This document shows, piece by piece, positions 8,757 to 16,780 of a stretch of 64,000 nucleotides of DNA (positions within the stretch are counted from its first letter, which is position 1; each line of letters starts with the position of its first letter). Location: NCBI GenBank assembly GCA_963746905.1, contig CAVVCY010000002.1, positions 1-64,000 of the forward strand. The letters run 5' to 3'. This DNA is from JALYNX01 sp963746905. GTDB taxonomy: Bacteria > Actinomycetota > Acidimicrobiia > Spongiisociales > ZC4RG35. The position numbers and the translations under genes were made by a program. The notes beneath the pieces were generated by a model. It saw nothing but the letters and a program-made list of their open reading frames with translations. It was not told where the DNA came from and did not search any database.

Positions 8757-9797
8757 TCATGTCAGGAGGAATCCCTCACCCAACCTGTCATCGGGGTCGA
8801 TCCAGTACTCACTGCGACCGAGGATGTAGGCCTGCCCCTCGATTTCGGGGATGATCGCCGGGAATCCGCCGAAGTTCATGGTCTCGACCACTCTGCCGGT
8901 GAAGGTGCTCCCGACGATGCTCTCCACGACGATCGGGTCGCCGATCCCGATGTCGCCTCGGGCATGGTGGATGGCGAGCCTCCCGCTGACCCCGGTCCCG
9001 GTCGGCGAACGGTCCAGCTCGCCTTCGGCAAAGATGCAGACATTCCGGGAGTGGTTGGCTGGGTCCTCGGCATGCCCCACGAAGATGACGCCATACAGGA
9101 AACTCAGGTCTTCCTCCACGGGGTGACGCATCTCCCGGGAGGCATTGACGGCGGCCTTGATCCGACGGCCCATCTCGATCAGATGGCCGGCGTCAGCGGG
9201 AGTGCAGGTCAAACCGACGGTCGACACATCGACGTAGGCATAGAACCCACCGCCGAAGGCGAGGTCATAGGCGACTGCGCCAAGTCCGGGCACCTCGACT
9301 GATGCGTCGAGTTCGAGGACAAACGAAGGCACATTTCGGAAGCGAACCCGGCCGACCGCACCGTCGGACGCAGTGGCTGTCGCAGTCACCCGACCCGCCG
9401 GGGTGTCGATGCGAATCGTTGTCTCTAGCCCCGTCATGGGAAGGATGCCGGTGTCCAGAGCAACCTTGGCCAGTGCGATGATCCCGTGGCCGCACATCGT
9501 CGAAAAGCCTTCGTTGTGCATGAAGAGCACTGACAGGTCGCTGCCCTCGGTGGTTGGGGGCCCGATCAAAGCCCCGTACATGTCCGAGTGCCCTCTCGGT
9601 TCCCACATCAGGATCCGGCGTAGATGGTCGAGATGGGATTCGGCGTAGCGGCGTCGTTCGAGGACGGTCTCGCCCACGGCTTGGGGGACACCGGAGACCA
9701 CGATCCGGAAAGGCTCGCCACCGGTGTGGGAGTCGATGACGACCACTCGTTGCCAGCTTGGGGGCGGCTGGAAGGCGAGGGGAGCGGTGAGGTCCAT
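8757..9797 (-). CDS. proline racemase family protein, probable trans-3-hydroxy-L-proline dehydratase
   Basis: 346 residues from ATG 9797; a longer frame exists but would run into the divergent Nif3 gene. The family is shown by VVVIDSHTGGEPFR, the first active-site motif MCGHG and the second site RSPTGTGVSG. In racemases and 4-hydroxyproline epimerases the second site is Cys (SPCGTG); here it is Thr, as in trans-3-hydroxy-L-proline dehydratase (EC 4.2.1.77), which loses water to give pyrroline-2-carboxylate. The assignment rests on this one residue plus family knowledge. It converges on the amidase gene with 8 bp between stops. No other hydroxyproline catabolic gene is next to it. Confidence 0.82.
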   Translation of the reverse strand: MDLTAPLAFQPPPSWQRVVVIDSHTGGEPFRIVVSGVPQAVGETVLERRRYAESHLDHLRRILMWEPRGHSDMYGALIGPPTTEGSDLSVLFMHNEGFSTMCGHGIIALAKVALDTGILPMTGLETTIRIDTPAGRVTATATASDGAVGRVRFRNVPSFVLELDASVEVPGLGAVAYDLAFGGGFYAYVDVSTVGLTCTPADAGHLIEMGRRIKAAVNASREMRHPVEEDLSFLYGVIFVGHAEDPANHSRNVCIFAEGELDRSPTGTGVSGRLAIHHARGDIGIGDPIVVESIVGSTFTGRVVETMNFGGFPAIIPEIEGQAYILGRSEYWIDPDDRLGEGFLLT

Positions 9798-9825
9798 CCT
9801 GGGTGAGGATAGGAAACCCCCCGTC

Positions 9826-9869
9826 GCCCGAGCAGAGCTCGGGCGGTCCCCCCTTGAAAAGGGGGGGAC
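9826..9869. repeat. pair of palindromic hairpins in the 8757/9906 divergent gap
   Basis: GCCCGAGC-AGA-GCTCGGGC (9826-9844) is a perfect 8-bp stem, and GTCCCCCCTT-GAA-AAGGGGGG(G)AC (9846-9869) is a 10-bp stem with one bulge. They sit back to back in the 108-bp gap between divergent genes. Similar C6/G6 palindromes recur at 46018-46052. They may be a scattered intergenic repeat; they could also affect transcription of either neighbour. Confidence 0.6.
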
Positions 9870-9905
9870 AACAAGAGGCCGAGGGACGCGTCCTACCATC
9901 TCCTT

Positions 9906-10676
9906 GTGACCACCGTTGCCGACGTCCTGGCTTCGCTCGCCGAAGTCATCCGACCGGAAACCGCGGCGGCCTGGGACCCGGTCGGCCTCCAGATCGGGGA
10001 CCCCGGGGCAGCGGTGAACAACATCGGGGTATGTCACGAGGTGAGCGAAGACGTGGTTTCGGCCATCGAAGCGGCGCCCGTCGACCTCTTGATCAGCTAT
10101 CACCCCCTCCTGTTCGCTCCCACGAATCGACTGACCGGAGGTCGCTCACCTGTGGCTCGTGCCGTTCGACTGGTTCAGGCCCGGGTCAGCGTGGTGGTGG
10201 CACATACCGACTTCGACGCAGCACCCGGTGGCGCTGCCGACTCCCTCGCCGCAGTCCTCGGCCTGTTGAGCCCGGTGCCTTTCGGAGCCGACGATGAGGA
10301 AGGGCTGCCCGATATCGGGCGTGTTGGTGCCTACGAGGGAAGTCTCGGGGCTCTTGCCCAGTTGGTGGCCAGGGTTCTGGCGACCTCACCACGGGTGTCA
10401 GGAGACGTGGGGGCGCCGGTGAGCCGGGTCGCTGTTGTTCCTGGCTCGGGCTCGGATTTCGTCGATCAGGCCGCGGTCCTCGCGGACGTGCTCATCACCG
10501 GGGATGTGGGCCATCACAAGGCGGTGTCCGCATTGGACGCGGGTCTCTCCGTGATCGATCCCGGCCACATCGCCACCGAGCGGCCGGGCATTGCGTCTTT
10601 GCTCGGGATGATCCGCTCCGTTGTGGGCGTCGAAGTGGTCGATCTGACCCATCTCGACCCGCAGACTTGGGCTTGA
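9906..10676 (+). CDS. Nif3-like dinuclear metal-center protein
   Basis: 256 residues, GTG start at 9906. Metal-ligand motifs of the Nif3/YbgI (DUF34) family are in order: ISYHPLLF (about residue 62-69), AHTDFDAA (about 100), GDVGHHKA (about 202) and DPGHIATE (about 220). The family binds two metal ions; its physiological reaction is not settled, though it is often annotated as GTP cyclohydrolase type 2. It is followed at 23 bp by a zinc-ribbon coiled-coil gene; this pair is widely conserved in actinobacteria. Confidence 0.9.
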   Translation: MTTVADVLASLAEVIRPETAAAWDPVGLQIGDPGAAVNNIGVCHEVSEDVVSAIEAAPVDLLISYHPLLFAPTNRLTGGRSPVARAVRLVQARVSVVVAHTDFDAAPGGAADSLAAVLGLLSPVPFGADDEEGLPDIGRVGAYEGSLGALAQLVARVLATSPRVSGDVGAPVSRVAVVPGSGSDFVDQAAVLADVLITGDVGHHKAVSALDAGLSVIDPGHIATERPGIASLLGMIRSVVGVEVVDLTHLDPQTWA

Positions 10677-10699
10677 GCCACCGCTACCCTCCGGCCTTC

Positions 10700-11407
10700 A
10701 TGGAGATCACGAGCCTTGCCGACCTGCTCGATGTCCAAGACCTAGATCTCCTAATTGATCGGCTACTCGACAGGCGCAAGTCGTTGCCCGAGCTAGACGC
10801 CTATCGCCAGACCCACGAGAAGCAAGCCGCTCTCGACAAGGAGCTTCAGGAGGCTTCGGGCGTCCTCAAAGGTCTCGAACTCGACTTCGACAAGAGCGAG
10901 GGTGAGCTGGAGATGCTCGAAAGCAAGCTCGCGGAGCATGAGACCAGGCTCTATGCAGGCGGGATGAGCGCCCGGGAGACCGAGTACATGCGTCTCGAGG
11001 TGCAAAGCCTCAAAGGCCAGCGCTCAGCGATGGAGGAGCGAGTTCTCGCCTTGCTCGACGACCTCGACCCGGCCCGCGATGTGGTCGAGAAACTCACAGC
11101 GGAAGGCCAGTCGCTGACATCTGACAAGGAAGCCCTGGAACAGGTGATCAAGGCCGAGTGGAAGCAGATCGACGCCGAGCTGGCCCGCAAGGAGGAGCGT
11201 AAGAAGGAAGCGGTGGCCCCGATACCACCCGATCTTCTCGAGATGTACGAGAAGCTGCGCCTGTCGAAAGAAGGGGTCGCCATAGGACGGTTCGAGCACG
11301 GCGTATGTGGCGGTTGTCACATGGCGCTGTCCGCTGCTGAAGCCGCCGAAGCCCTAGACGCCGAGATCCCACGGTGCGTCCACTGCCGTCGGATCCTGGT
11401 TCCCTGA
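10700..11407 (+). CDS. coiled-coil protein with C-terminal zinc ribbon (C4-type)
   Basis: 235 residues from ATG 10700. Residues about 15-170 are charged heptad-like coiled coil (for example EKQAALDKELQEAS, KSEGELEMLESKLAEHE). The C-terminus has CGGCHMAL and RCVHCRRIL, a C-x2-C pair of pairs that would hold one zinc ion. This matches the C4-type zinc ribbon family found next to nif3 (chlamydial CT398-like). Likely a nucleic-acid or protein scaffold; its exact role is unknown. Confidence 0.88.
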   Translation: MEITSLADLLDVQDLDLLIDRLLDRRKSLPELDAYRQTHEKQAALDKELQEASGVLKGLELDFDKSEGELEMLESKLAEHETRLYAGGMSARETEYMRLEVQSLKGQRSAMEERVLALLDDLDPARDVVEKLTAEGQSLTSDKEALEQVIKAEWKQIDAELARKEERKKEAVAPIPPDLLEMYEKLRLSKEGVAIGRFEHGVCGGCHMALSAAEAAEALDAEIPRCVHCRRILVP

Positions 11408-11410
11408 GCA

Positions 11411-11950
11411 ATGCTCTTCTGGCACGCAGGGGCAACCCTGTGGCTGTTCAGATGGATTTTCCGGGATCCCAAGGTGGATGTGCGGTTTCTTCTGTTTGGC
11501 GCGATCCTTCCCGACCTTGTCGACCTCCTGGTGGGCACCGTGTTCTTTCCCGAGCGATTCTCGACCGGGGAGATCTACTTCCACACATTGCTGCTCCCCT
11601 CCCTGTACATGGCGGTCGTCTTGCTGGCGACGCGGCGGGGGAGAAGACGCCGCGCCTTCATGGCCCTGGGGGTGGGCTGGCTGTTCCATCTCCTGCTCGA
11701 TGGGATGTGGACCCAGCCCGAAGTCCTGTTCTGGCCTTTCTTCGGCTGGGATATCGCCCCCGGCGTCATGCCCTACTGGGCATCGGCATGGGAGCGGGCG
11801 ATGCACGATCCATGGCGATGGATCCTCGACGCGGTCGGCCTGGGCTACCTGATCTGGCTGTGGTTTGCCACCGGGCTCACCGATCGAGCCAAACGGACCG
11901 CCCTCCTCCGCACCGGGCGGATCCCCGATCTGGTCACTGAGGATGCGTAG
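11411..11950 (+). CDS. YdjM/DUF457-like membrane-bound metal-dependent hydrolase
   Basis: 179 residues, starting 3 bp after the zinc-ribbon stop. Several membrane segments alternate with conserved polar residues: FWHAG near the N-terminus (His5), GAILPDLVDL (Asp pair), FHTLLLPSLY and GVGWLFHLLLDGMW (His, Asp). This His/Asp pattern in a small polytopic protein fits the membrane-bound metal-dependent hydrolase family. Function of the family is poorly known. It ends within the start of the next lipoprotein gene (8-nt overlap), so the two are co-translated. Confidence 0.72.
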   Translation: MLFWHAGATLWLFRWIFRDPKVDVRFLLFGAILPDLVDLLVGTVFFPERFSTGEIYFHTLLLPSLYMAVVLLATRRGRRRRAFMALGVGWLFHLLLDGMWTQPEVLFWPFFGWDIAPGVMPYWASAWERAMHDPWRWILDAVGLGYLIWLWFATGLTDRAKRTALLRTGRIPDLVTEDA

Positions 11951-12605
11951 ACACGCCCTCCTCGCCCTCCTGGTGGTGACCGCGGTCGCCTGCCGCGGTG
12001 CGGAGAGTGCCGACACCTCAATCACCCGTGGTCCCGGTGCCGCCTCCGCTGTAGAGGCTGTCGAGGAGCTGCACCACCTCTTGGTCGACGGTGACTTCGC
12101 CGCCGCAAGCTCTCTGGCAATGCCCGGCCAGGCGGCTCTGGCCTCCCTGGCCGAAGGGGCGAGCTCGACCGAGGTCGCCGATGCCGTGGAAAACGGGGAC
12201 GAAGCGATAGCAGCCAACTTCTGGAGCGGGTTCGCCCAAGGGTTCGGGGGGGTGTTGTCCGGCGAGATCGCGGTTGACGATGCGGGGCCTGCTACCAATT
12301 CGGGGGTCGAGTTCCACCTGGTCAACGTGTCACCCGAGTCGGGGAACGCGAGGCACCTGGTCACTCAGGACGTGGACGGTCACCGCATCGATCTATTCGC
12401 GTCTTTCGGGGCCGGCCTTGCCGATCGCCTGCTATCTCCCGTGGAGATCCTGGTTGACACGCCGACCGGCGACAACGCGGTGATCCTGGCCGCTTTGCAG
12501 GATGTCGTGCCGTCGCTGCTGCTGGCGGCCTCGGATGACACTCTCAGCCCCGAGGCGAGGCAGAACGTTCTCAGACTGGTCGAACTGATAACCCGGGTCG
12601 GCTGA
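11943..12605 (+). CDS. putative lipoprotein, Ala-rich, unknown function
   Basis: 220 residues from ATG 11943, inside the end of the upstream gene. The signal peptide ends in the lipobox VTAVAC (Cys at about residue 17). The rest is soluble, rich in Ala, Glu and Val, and predicted helical (VEAVEELHHLLVDGDFAAASSL). A SnoaL-like or small stress-binding fold is possible but no motif proves it. It would be anchored on the outer face of the membrane. Last gene of the nif3-zinc ribbon-hydrolase-lipoprotein run. It converges with the LLM oxidoreductase. Confidence 0.75.
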   Translation: MRRHALLALLVVTAVACRGAESADTSITRGPGAASAVEAVEELHHLLVDGDFAAASSLAMPGQAALASLAEGASSTEVADAVENGDEAIAANFWSGFAQGFGGVLSGEIAVDDAGPATNSGVEFHLVNVSPESGNARHLVTQDVDGHRIDLFASFGAGLADRLLSPVEILVDTPTGDNAVILAALQDVVPSLLLAASDDTLSPEARQNVLRLVELITRVG

Positions 12606-12618
12606 CCCTCGGCGTTCG

Positions 12619-13596
12619 TTACCGGAGACGGGGGAGGACATCGCTGCCGAGCAGCCTGATCAAAGAGGGCTGGTCGAGCGAAGCCATCTGGAAGGTCACG
12701 ATGTCGGCTTTGAGGTCTTCCACCAACGGGCGATAAGCAGTGACGATGTCATCCGGGGATTGCACCATCGCGTATCGACCGAGGATCTCTTCGCGGGGCA
12801 TGGCATCCGCCATCGACCTCAGATCGGCCGGGTCGATCGCCTCCAAGCGGCCGGGGGCCCGCAGGCCGCGCCAGGAGTAGAGCGCCTGCCATGCTTCGTC
12901 GGCGTCATCGGCGAGGATCGACCACTTCGTCGCCAGGATTATCGGCTTCGGCCGCCCCGCCGCGGCGGCTGCGTCCTGGGCCGGAACCACCACTTTCTCG
13001 ATGGTTTCTGAGGTGTCCTTGACCGACGTGATCACGCCCTGTGCTCGCTCGCCGGCGAGAGTTGCCGACTTGGGCCCGCCTGCAGCCATCAGGATCGGAA
13101 CCGGCCCGAGTGGCGGCGAGTAGAGCTTGGCCCGATCGGTCCGGTAGTAGCGGCCGTCGAAGGTCAGCTTCTCCCCGTCGAGGAGGCGGCGCATGATCTC
13201 CAAGGACTCGGTCATCCGCGCGTTGCGCTCCGCGTAGTCAGGGAATTCATAGCCAAGAGGGCCCTCGTTGATGTTCTCACCGGTGCCGACCCCGAGGGTG
13301 AACCGGCCGCCGGACAGGCGATCCAAGGTTGCCGCAGCCTGGGCGACGACGCCGGGGTGATATCGGAATAGGGGAGTGGTCACCCCCGTCGCAAACTCGA
13401 TGTGCTGGGTGGCCGCAGCCATCGCCCCGATGGTGGCGAAGGCAAAGCCGGCAGCCGATGAGTCATCGACCCAGGGGTGGAAGTGCTCGGAGACGACGAC
13501 CATGTCGAACCCGGCATCTTCGGCGATTCGAGCGTGCTCGACCAGGACTTCGGGCTGCCATTGCTCGTGGCCACAGAAGTAAGCGAACTTGGTCAT
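12619..13596 (-). CDS. LLM class F420-dependent oxidoreductase, G6PDH-like subfamily
   Basis: 325 residues from ATG 13596. It has the luciferase-like TIM-barrel signatures: FAYFCGHEQWQP at the N-terminus, VVVSEHFHPW (cofactor-contact region as in F420-dependent glucose-6-phosphate dehydrogenase), ATGVTTPLFRYHP, GRFTLGVGTGENINE and PILMAAGGPKSA. It likely transfers hydride to or from coenzyme F420; the substrate is unknown. F420 is common in actinobacteria. It stands alone between a lipoprotein gene and a convergent gene. Confidence 0.87.
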   Translation of the reverse strand: MTKFAYFCGHEQWQPEVLVEHARIAEDAGFDMVVVSEHFHPWVDDSSAAGFAFATIGAMAAATQHIEFATGVTTPLFRYHPGVVAQAAATLDRLSGGRFTLGVGTGENINEGPLGYEFPDYAERNARMTESLEIMRRLLDGEKLTFDGRYYRTDRAKLYSPPLGPVPILMAAGGPKSATLAGERAQGVITSVKDTSETIEKVVVPAQDAAAAAGRPKPIILATKWSILADDADEAWQALYSWRGLRAPGRLEAIDPADLRSMADAMPREEILGRYAMVQSPDDIVTAYRPLVEDLKADIVTFQMASLDQPSLIRLLGSDVLPRLR

Positions 13597-13659
13597 CGGC
13601 TTGGTCCTTTTGGCGGGGTCTGGCGCCCGACCTTCCCATTCTCGCGCCAAAACGAGGGG

Positions 13660-15340
13660 TCATTGGTAAGACACGAAGACCGGAGTTGGCACCTTGGCGA
13701 TGGTGTACGCCGGCGAGGCCGTCTCGGGGTCCATTGTGAAGAAGTTCTTCCATCCCCAGCGCCATGGCGCGTTCTCGGTGCCCTCGGTCAAGAAGCCGTA
13801 AGTGTTGTCCTTGCTCGCGATCGGCCCTTGCCCGTCCATCTGGATGACCAGCTGCAACTCGGGCCTTGCCTTCAATGTCTCCCGATCGAGGATCATCCGT
13901 GTCTGAAACTGTTGGATGAGAAGCATCTTCTGGGGGAGGGAGTTGTCCCGAACCAGGTCGCCGAGCCAATCCACGACGGTGTTGATCTCGGCCGCGGTGA
14001 CCTGGCCTGTCTGCACGAGGTGGACCTGGTCTGAACCGATCCGCCACTCGGGGTCGAGGGCGAGACCGACGAAGGGCAGCTTCAACAACTCCTCGTACTG
14101 CTTGGCCTGGGTGAGAAAATCCTCCCGGCCCGGCTGCAGGTCGAGGACGACGTACATGTCGTTCTCCCGGGCTACCTGGATCCACGCATCGAACGTGGAG
14201 ATCGGCCATTCGAAGCTGTAGTCGCCGTCGTCGGTGCCCTTGGCGCTGGCAACGCTGGCGATCATCTCGAAGGTGGGGATGATCTGATAGCCATCGGCTC
14301 CATATTCCTCCAGGAAAGGCTGCATCCGGGCCAAGGTCTCGCCTGGTCCCTGCTGACCAAGAACACCCAGCCCGGTGGTCTCGGGGTGCCCGTAGAACGC
14401 GACATAACGACGCGGCTGACCCTCGGGGTAAACCAGAAAGCCACCTCCCGGGACTTGCTGGCCTTTCACGAGTACTGCGAGCTTCCAGGGGTCCGCCTCA
14501 GGAGCGGTGCCCATGTAACGGATCGACTCTGGTGCCCTGCCCGCGAGGGCGGCCCCGACCTCAGGGTGACCCAGGATGTTGGCCGGGTCGTAGGCGACCA
14601 CGCCGGCGCCGACGGCCTTGCCGGAGCCTGCGGCCGAGAGCAGTGCAACCGGGTTGGCTGCGTCCATGAGCCAGACGGTCGAGGTGTCGGTGGTGTGTGC
14701 CAGGCCTTCGAGGATCTGGATTGGCTCGAAGGCGCCTTCGGCGGGGATCGATGTCGATGACGGGGAGGTTTGGGGCAGAACCACCCGATCACCGGCGTTG
14801 ATCGCCCCGATGGTCTCGACGATCGTCGAAGCGTCTGGGGTGGCTGGAAGCCGGAGCTCATCGCCGACGCCCAAAGCGAGCTTGGTCTCGTCGACTGCGC
14901 TGCCAATGGTATGCCGGAGGACCGTTGCATCAGGAGGCGTCACGGCGTCCACCTCTCCGACCAGATGGACCCGGGCCGGCTTGAGCCGGCCCAACTCGGC
15001 GGCGAGCTGGGGGTGGGGGTGGAGCAACGGCCCACCGAGGGCCGCGGCAAGCTGGGCTGCGGCTGCCACCTCGTTGACATCGTCCTCGCCGACGACCACG
15101 ACATCGTCTGCGCAGACGAAGATCTCCCCCGACAGCGAGAGCGCATCTCCTGCGACCGTCCCAGTGGCGATGGGGGTAGTGCCCCCGGTTACCTGAACAC
15201 AGTCCCGGATGCGCCGGCGTGGTCGTCGTCGCTTCAGTGGTCTGAGTGGTGCCGACGCTGGTCTCGGTGGGCGTTTCACCAACGATGGCGCTGCACGAGA
15301 CGATGGTCAGCGCGACCAGGCAGAGTCGAATGGTTTTCAT
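13660..15340 (-). CDS. large secreted lipoprotein: cell-wall-binding-repeat-like domain plus TIM-barrel-like domain, one frameshift
   Basis: ATG at 15340 starts a lipoprotein signal (LVALTIVSC) and a Thr-rich linker (TTQTTEATTTTP). A single frame change near 15211 then leads into about 510 residues that stay open to 13660. The first part (EIFVCADDVVVVGEDD, then AAALGGPLL...LKPARVHLVGE) resembles the cell-wall-binding repeat 2 fold. The second part (YVVLDLQPGRED, FVGLALDPEWRIG, LQLVIQMDGQG) reads like a glycosidase-type barrel, but no catalytic pair can be assigned. The frame shift may be a sequence error, since the two parts match a normal lipoprotein order. Total about 560 residues. Confidence 0.7.
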
Positions 15341-15383
15341 GGAGAGGTTCCGGACCGATCGGCAGGGTAAACCTGGTGCGGAA

Positions 15384-16061
15384 TCAAAACAGGGTTTCCG
15401 GCTCCGCTCTGTCCCTGAGATCCGGGCCGTTGTTGCGGACCGAGTTGACCTTTTTCGAGACCTGATGCTCCATGATCAGATCGTTGTCTATCAACTGGAC
15501 GAGGCTGCGTGCAGCTTGGGTGTCCCGTAGGTCGCGGTCCAGCCAGGCATCCCAGGAATCGGGGACCAGGGCCACCGGCATCCGGTCGTGGATGCTCCGG
15601 ATCACACCTTCGGCCGAAGTGGTGATGATCGAACAGGACCGGTCCCATTCGTCTCCGATCTTCCTAGTTGACCAGATCCCGGCGAAGGTCATCGGGAAAC
15701 CGTCGGCCCGATAGACCCAGTGTGGGGCGCGACCTTGGTCGGCGGGCTCCCACTCGTAGAACCCGTCGGCAGGGATCAGGCAACGACGTCGGGCGAACGA
15801 CTCGCGGAATGCCGCCGAGGTGTCGACCGTCTCCAGGCGAGCGTTGATGTGGATCTTCTTGTCATCGTCGGCGTAATAGGGGACGAGGCCCCAACGCATG
15901 GTGTCGAGAAATCGCCTGCCATCCCGCTCGGCGATCACGTAAACGGGGTCGGTAGGGGCGACGTTCCAGTTGGGAGCCAGAGGCTCCGTGGCGATGTCAT
16001 CCACCCCGAAGTACTCGGCGTAGAAGTCGAGGTCGCCGGTGATGGAGAATCGCCCGCACAT
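15384..16061 (-). CDS. SOS response-associated peptidase (SRAP, YedK/HMCES family)
   Basis: 225 residues. The mature protein begins MCGRFS, giving the invariant Cys2 that crosslinks to abasic sites in single-stranded DNA. The other signature residues are present: NWNVAPT, INARLE (Asn/Arg), DGFYEW (Glu) and IHDRMP (His). It protects cells from strand breaks at abasic sites. It lies 2 bp downstream of the trehalose phosphatase stop, in the same direction. No SOS box was found in front of it in this window. Confidence 0.93.
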   Translation of the reverse strand: MCGRFSITGDLDFYAEYFGVDDIATEPLAPNWNVAPTDPVYVIAERDGRRFLDTMRWGLVPYYADDDKKIHINARLETVDTSAAFRESFARRRCLIPADGFYEWEPADQGRAPHWVYRADGFPMTFAGIWSTRKIGDEWDRSCSIITTSAEGVIRSIHDRMPVALVPDSWDAWLDRDLRDTQAARSLVQLIDNDLIMEHQVSKKVNSVRNNGPDLRDRAEPETLF

Positions 16062-16063
16062 CT

Positions 16064-16774
16064 TCAGGAGCCCTCTCGCGCTGTGGCCAGGGCCTCCAGA
16101 AGGTCGGCAACGGCCTCCACGTCGGGAACACTGACTTGGGCCGCAGTCGGCCCACTACCGACATGGACGGTGACATCCGGCGGGCGCAGCGTCGCGAACA
16201 CGGTTTCGTCGGTCACGTCGTCACCTATGAAAAGGACGTATGCCGCCGCGAGCGATAGGCGCAGGGCGGATAACGCCTTTCCCTTGTTGGTAGTCGAGTC
16301 GGTCAACTCCAGCATGTCCTTACTGTCGAGCAGGGTTATGCCAGGGGACTCCGCCGCGATCTGGCGTATCTCATCAACCGCGGGCTCGAATCCGCGTGCC
16401 GTTCGATAGTGGAAGACCACCGAATGGTTCTTCTGTTCGACCACCGAGCCGGGAATTTGTGCGCCGAGGGCGGCGATCCGGCCCCGCGCCCCGGTGAGCA
16501 CCGGAGAATCGGTTTGGGTCCCTCCTCCGGCATCGGCTCCGTGCTCGCCGATCAGGATGAGTCGTTTGTCGGGAAAGCGCGCCAACAGGTCCGAACGGCG
16601 CCGCCCCGAGATGATGGCGACATGGGTTCCCCGGGCCGCGGCCAACCGGCTCAGCGCAGCAACTGACCGGGGCAGGGGAGTGGCAGCCAGGATGTCATCG
16701 ATCAGCTCGCTGAGCGTGCCGTCGAAGTCGGAGGCGACCAGGAGGGAGGACGCGGAAGCCAGACGTTCAATCAT
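16064..16774 (-). CDS. otsB: trehalose-6-phosphate phosphatase
   Basis: 236 residues, HAD fold. Motif 1 is SDFDGTLSEL (nucleophile and acid Asp) at about residue 15-24, motif 2 AIISGRRRSDL, a substrate-side stretch NKGKAL (Lys) and motif 4 FIGDDVTDE. These are the standard trehalose-phosphatase features. It dephosphorylates trehalose-6-phosphate to trehalose, an osmolyte and stress protectant. No trehalose-phosphate synthase (otsA) is in the window. It is divergent from the CBS/DUF294 gene, whose start is only about 6 bp away, so promoters must overlap the coding ends or one start is misplaced. Confidence 0.9.
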   Translation of the reverse strand: MIERLASASSLLVASDFDGTLSELIDDILAATPLPRSVAALSRLAAARGTHVAIISGRRRSDLLARFPDKRLILIGEHGADAGGGTQTDSPVLTGARGRIAALGAQIPGSVVEQKNHSVVFHYRTARGFEPAVDEIRQIAAESPGITLLDSKDMLELTDSTTNKGKALSALRLSLAAAYVLFIGDDVTDETVFATLRPPDVTVHVGSGPTAAQVSVPDVEAVADLLEALATAREGS

Positions 16775-16780
16775 GATTCG

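Noticed and set aside
9798..10103. Longer N-terminus for the hydroxyproline dehydratase-type gene
   Set aside because: It would overlap the divergent Nif3 gene and run through the palindromes; family proteins start near the ATG at 9797.
15214..15282. Alternative N-terminus (Arg/Pro-rich) for the large lipoprotein
   Set aside because: It is the wrong frame upstream of the shift; the other frame gives a normal lipoprotein signal.
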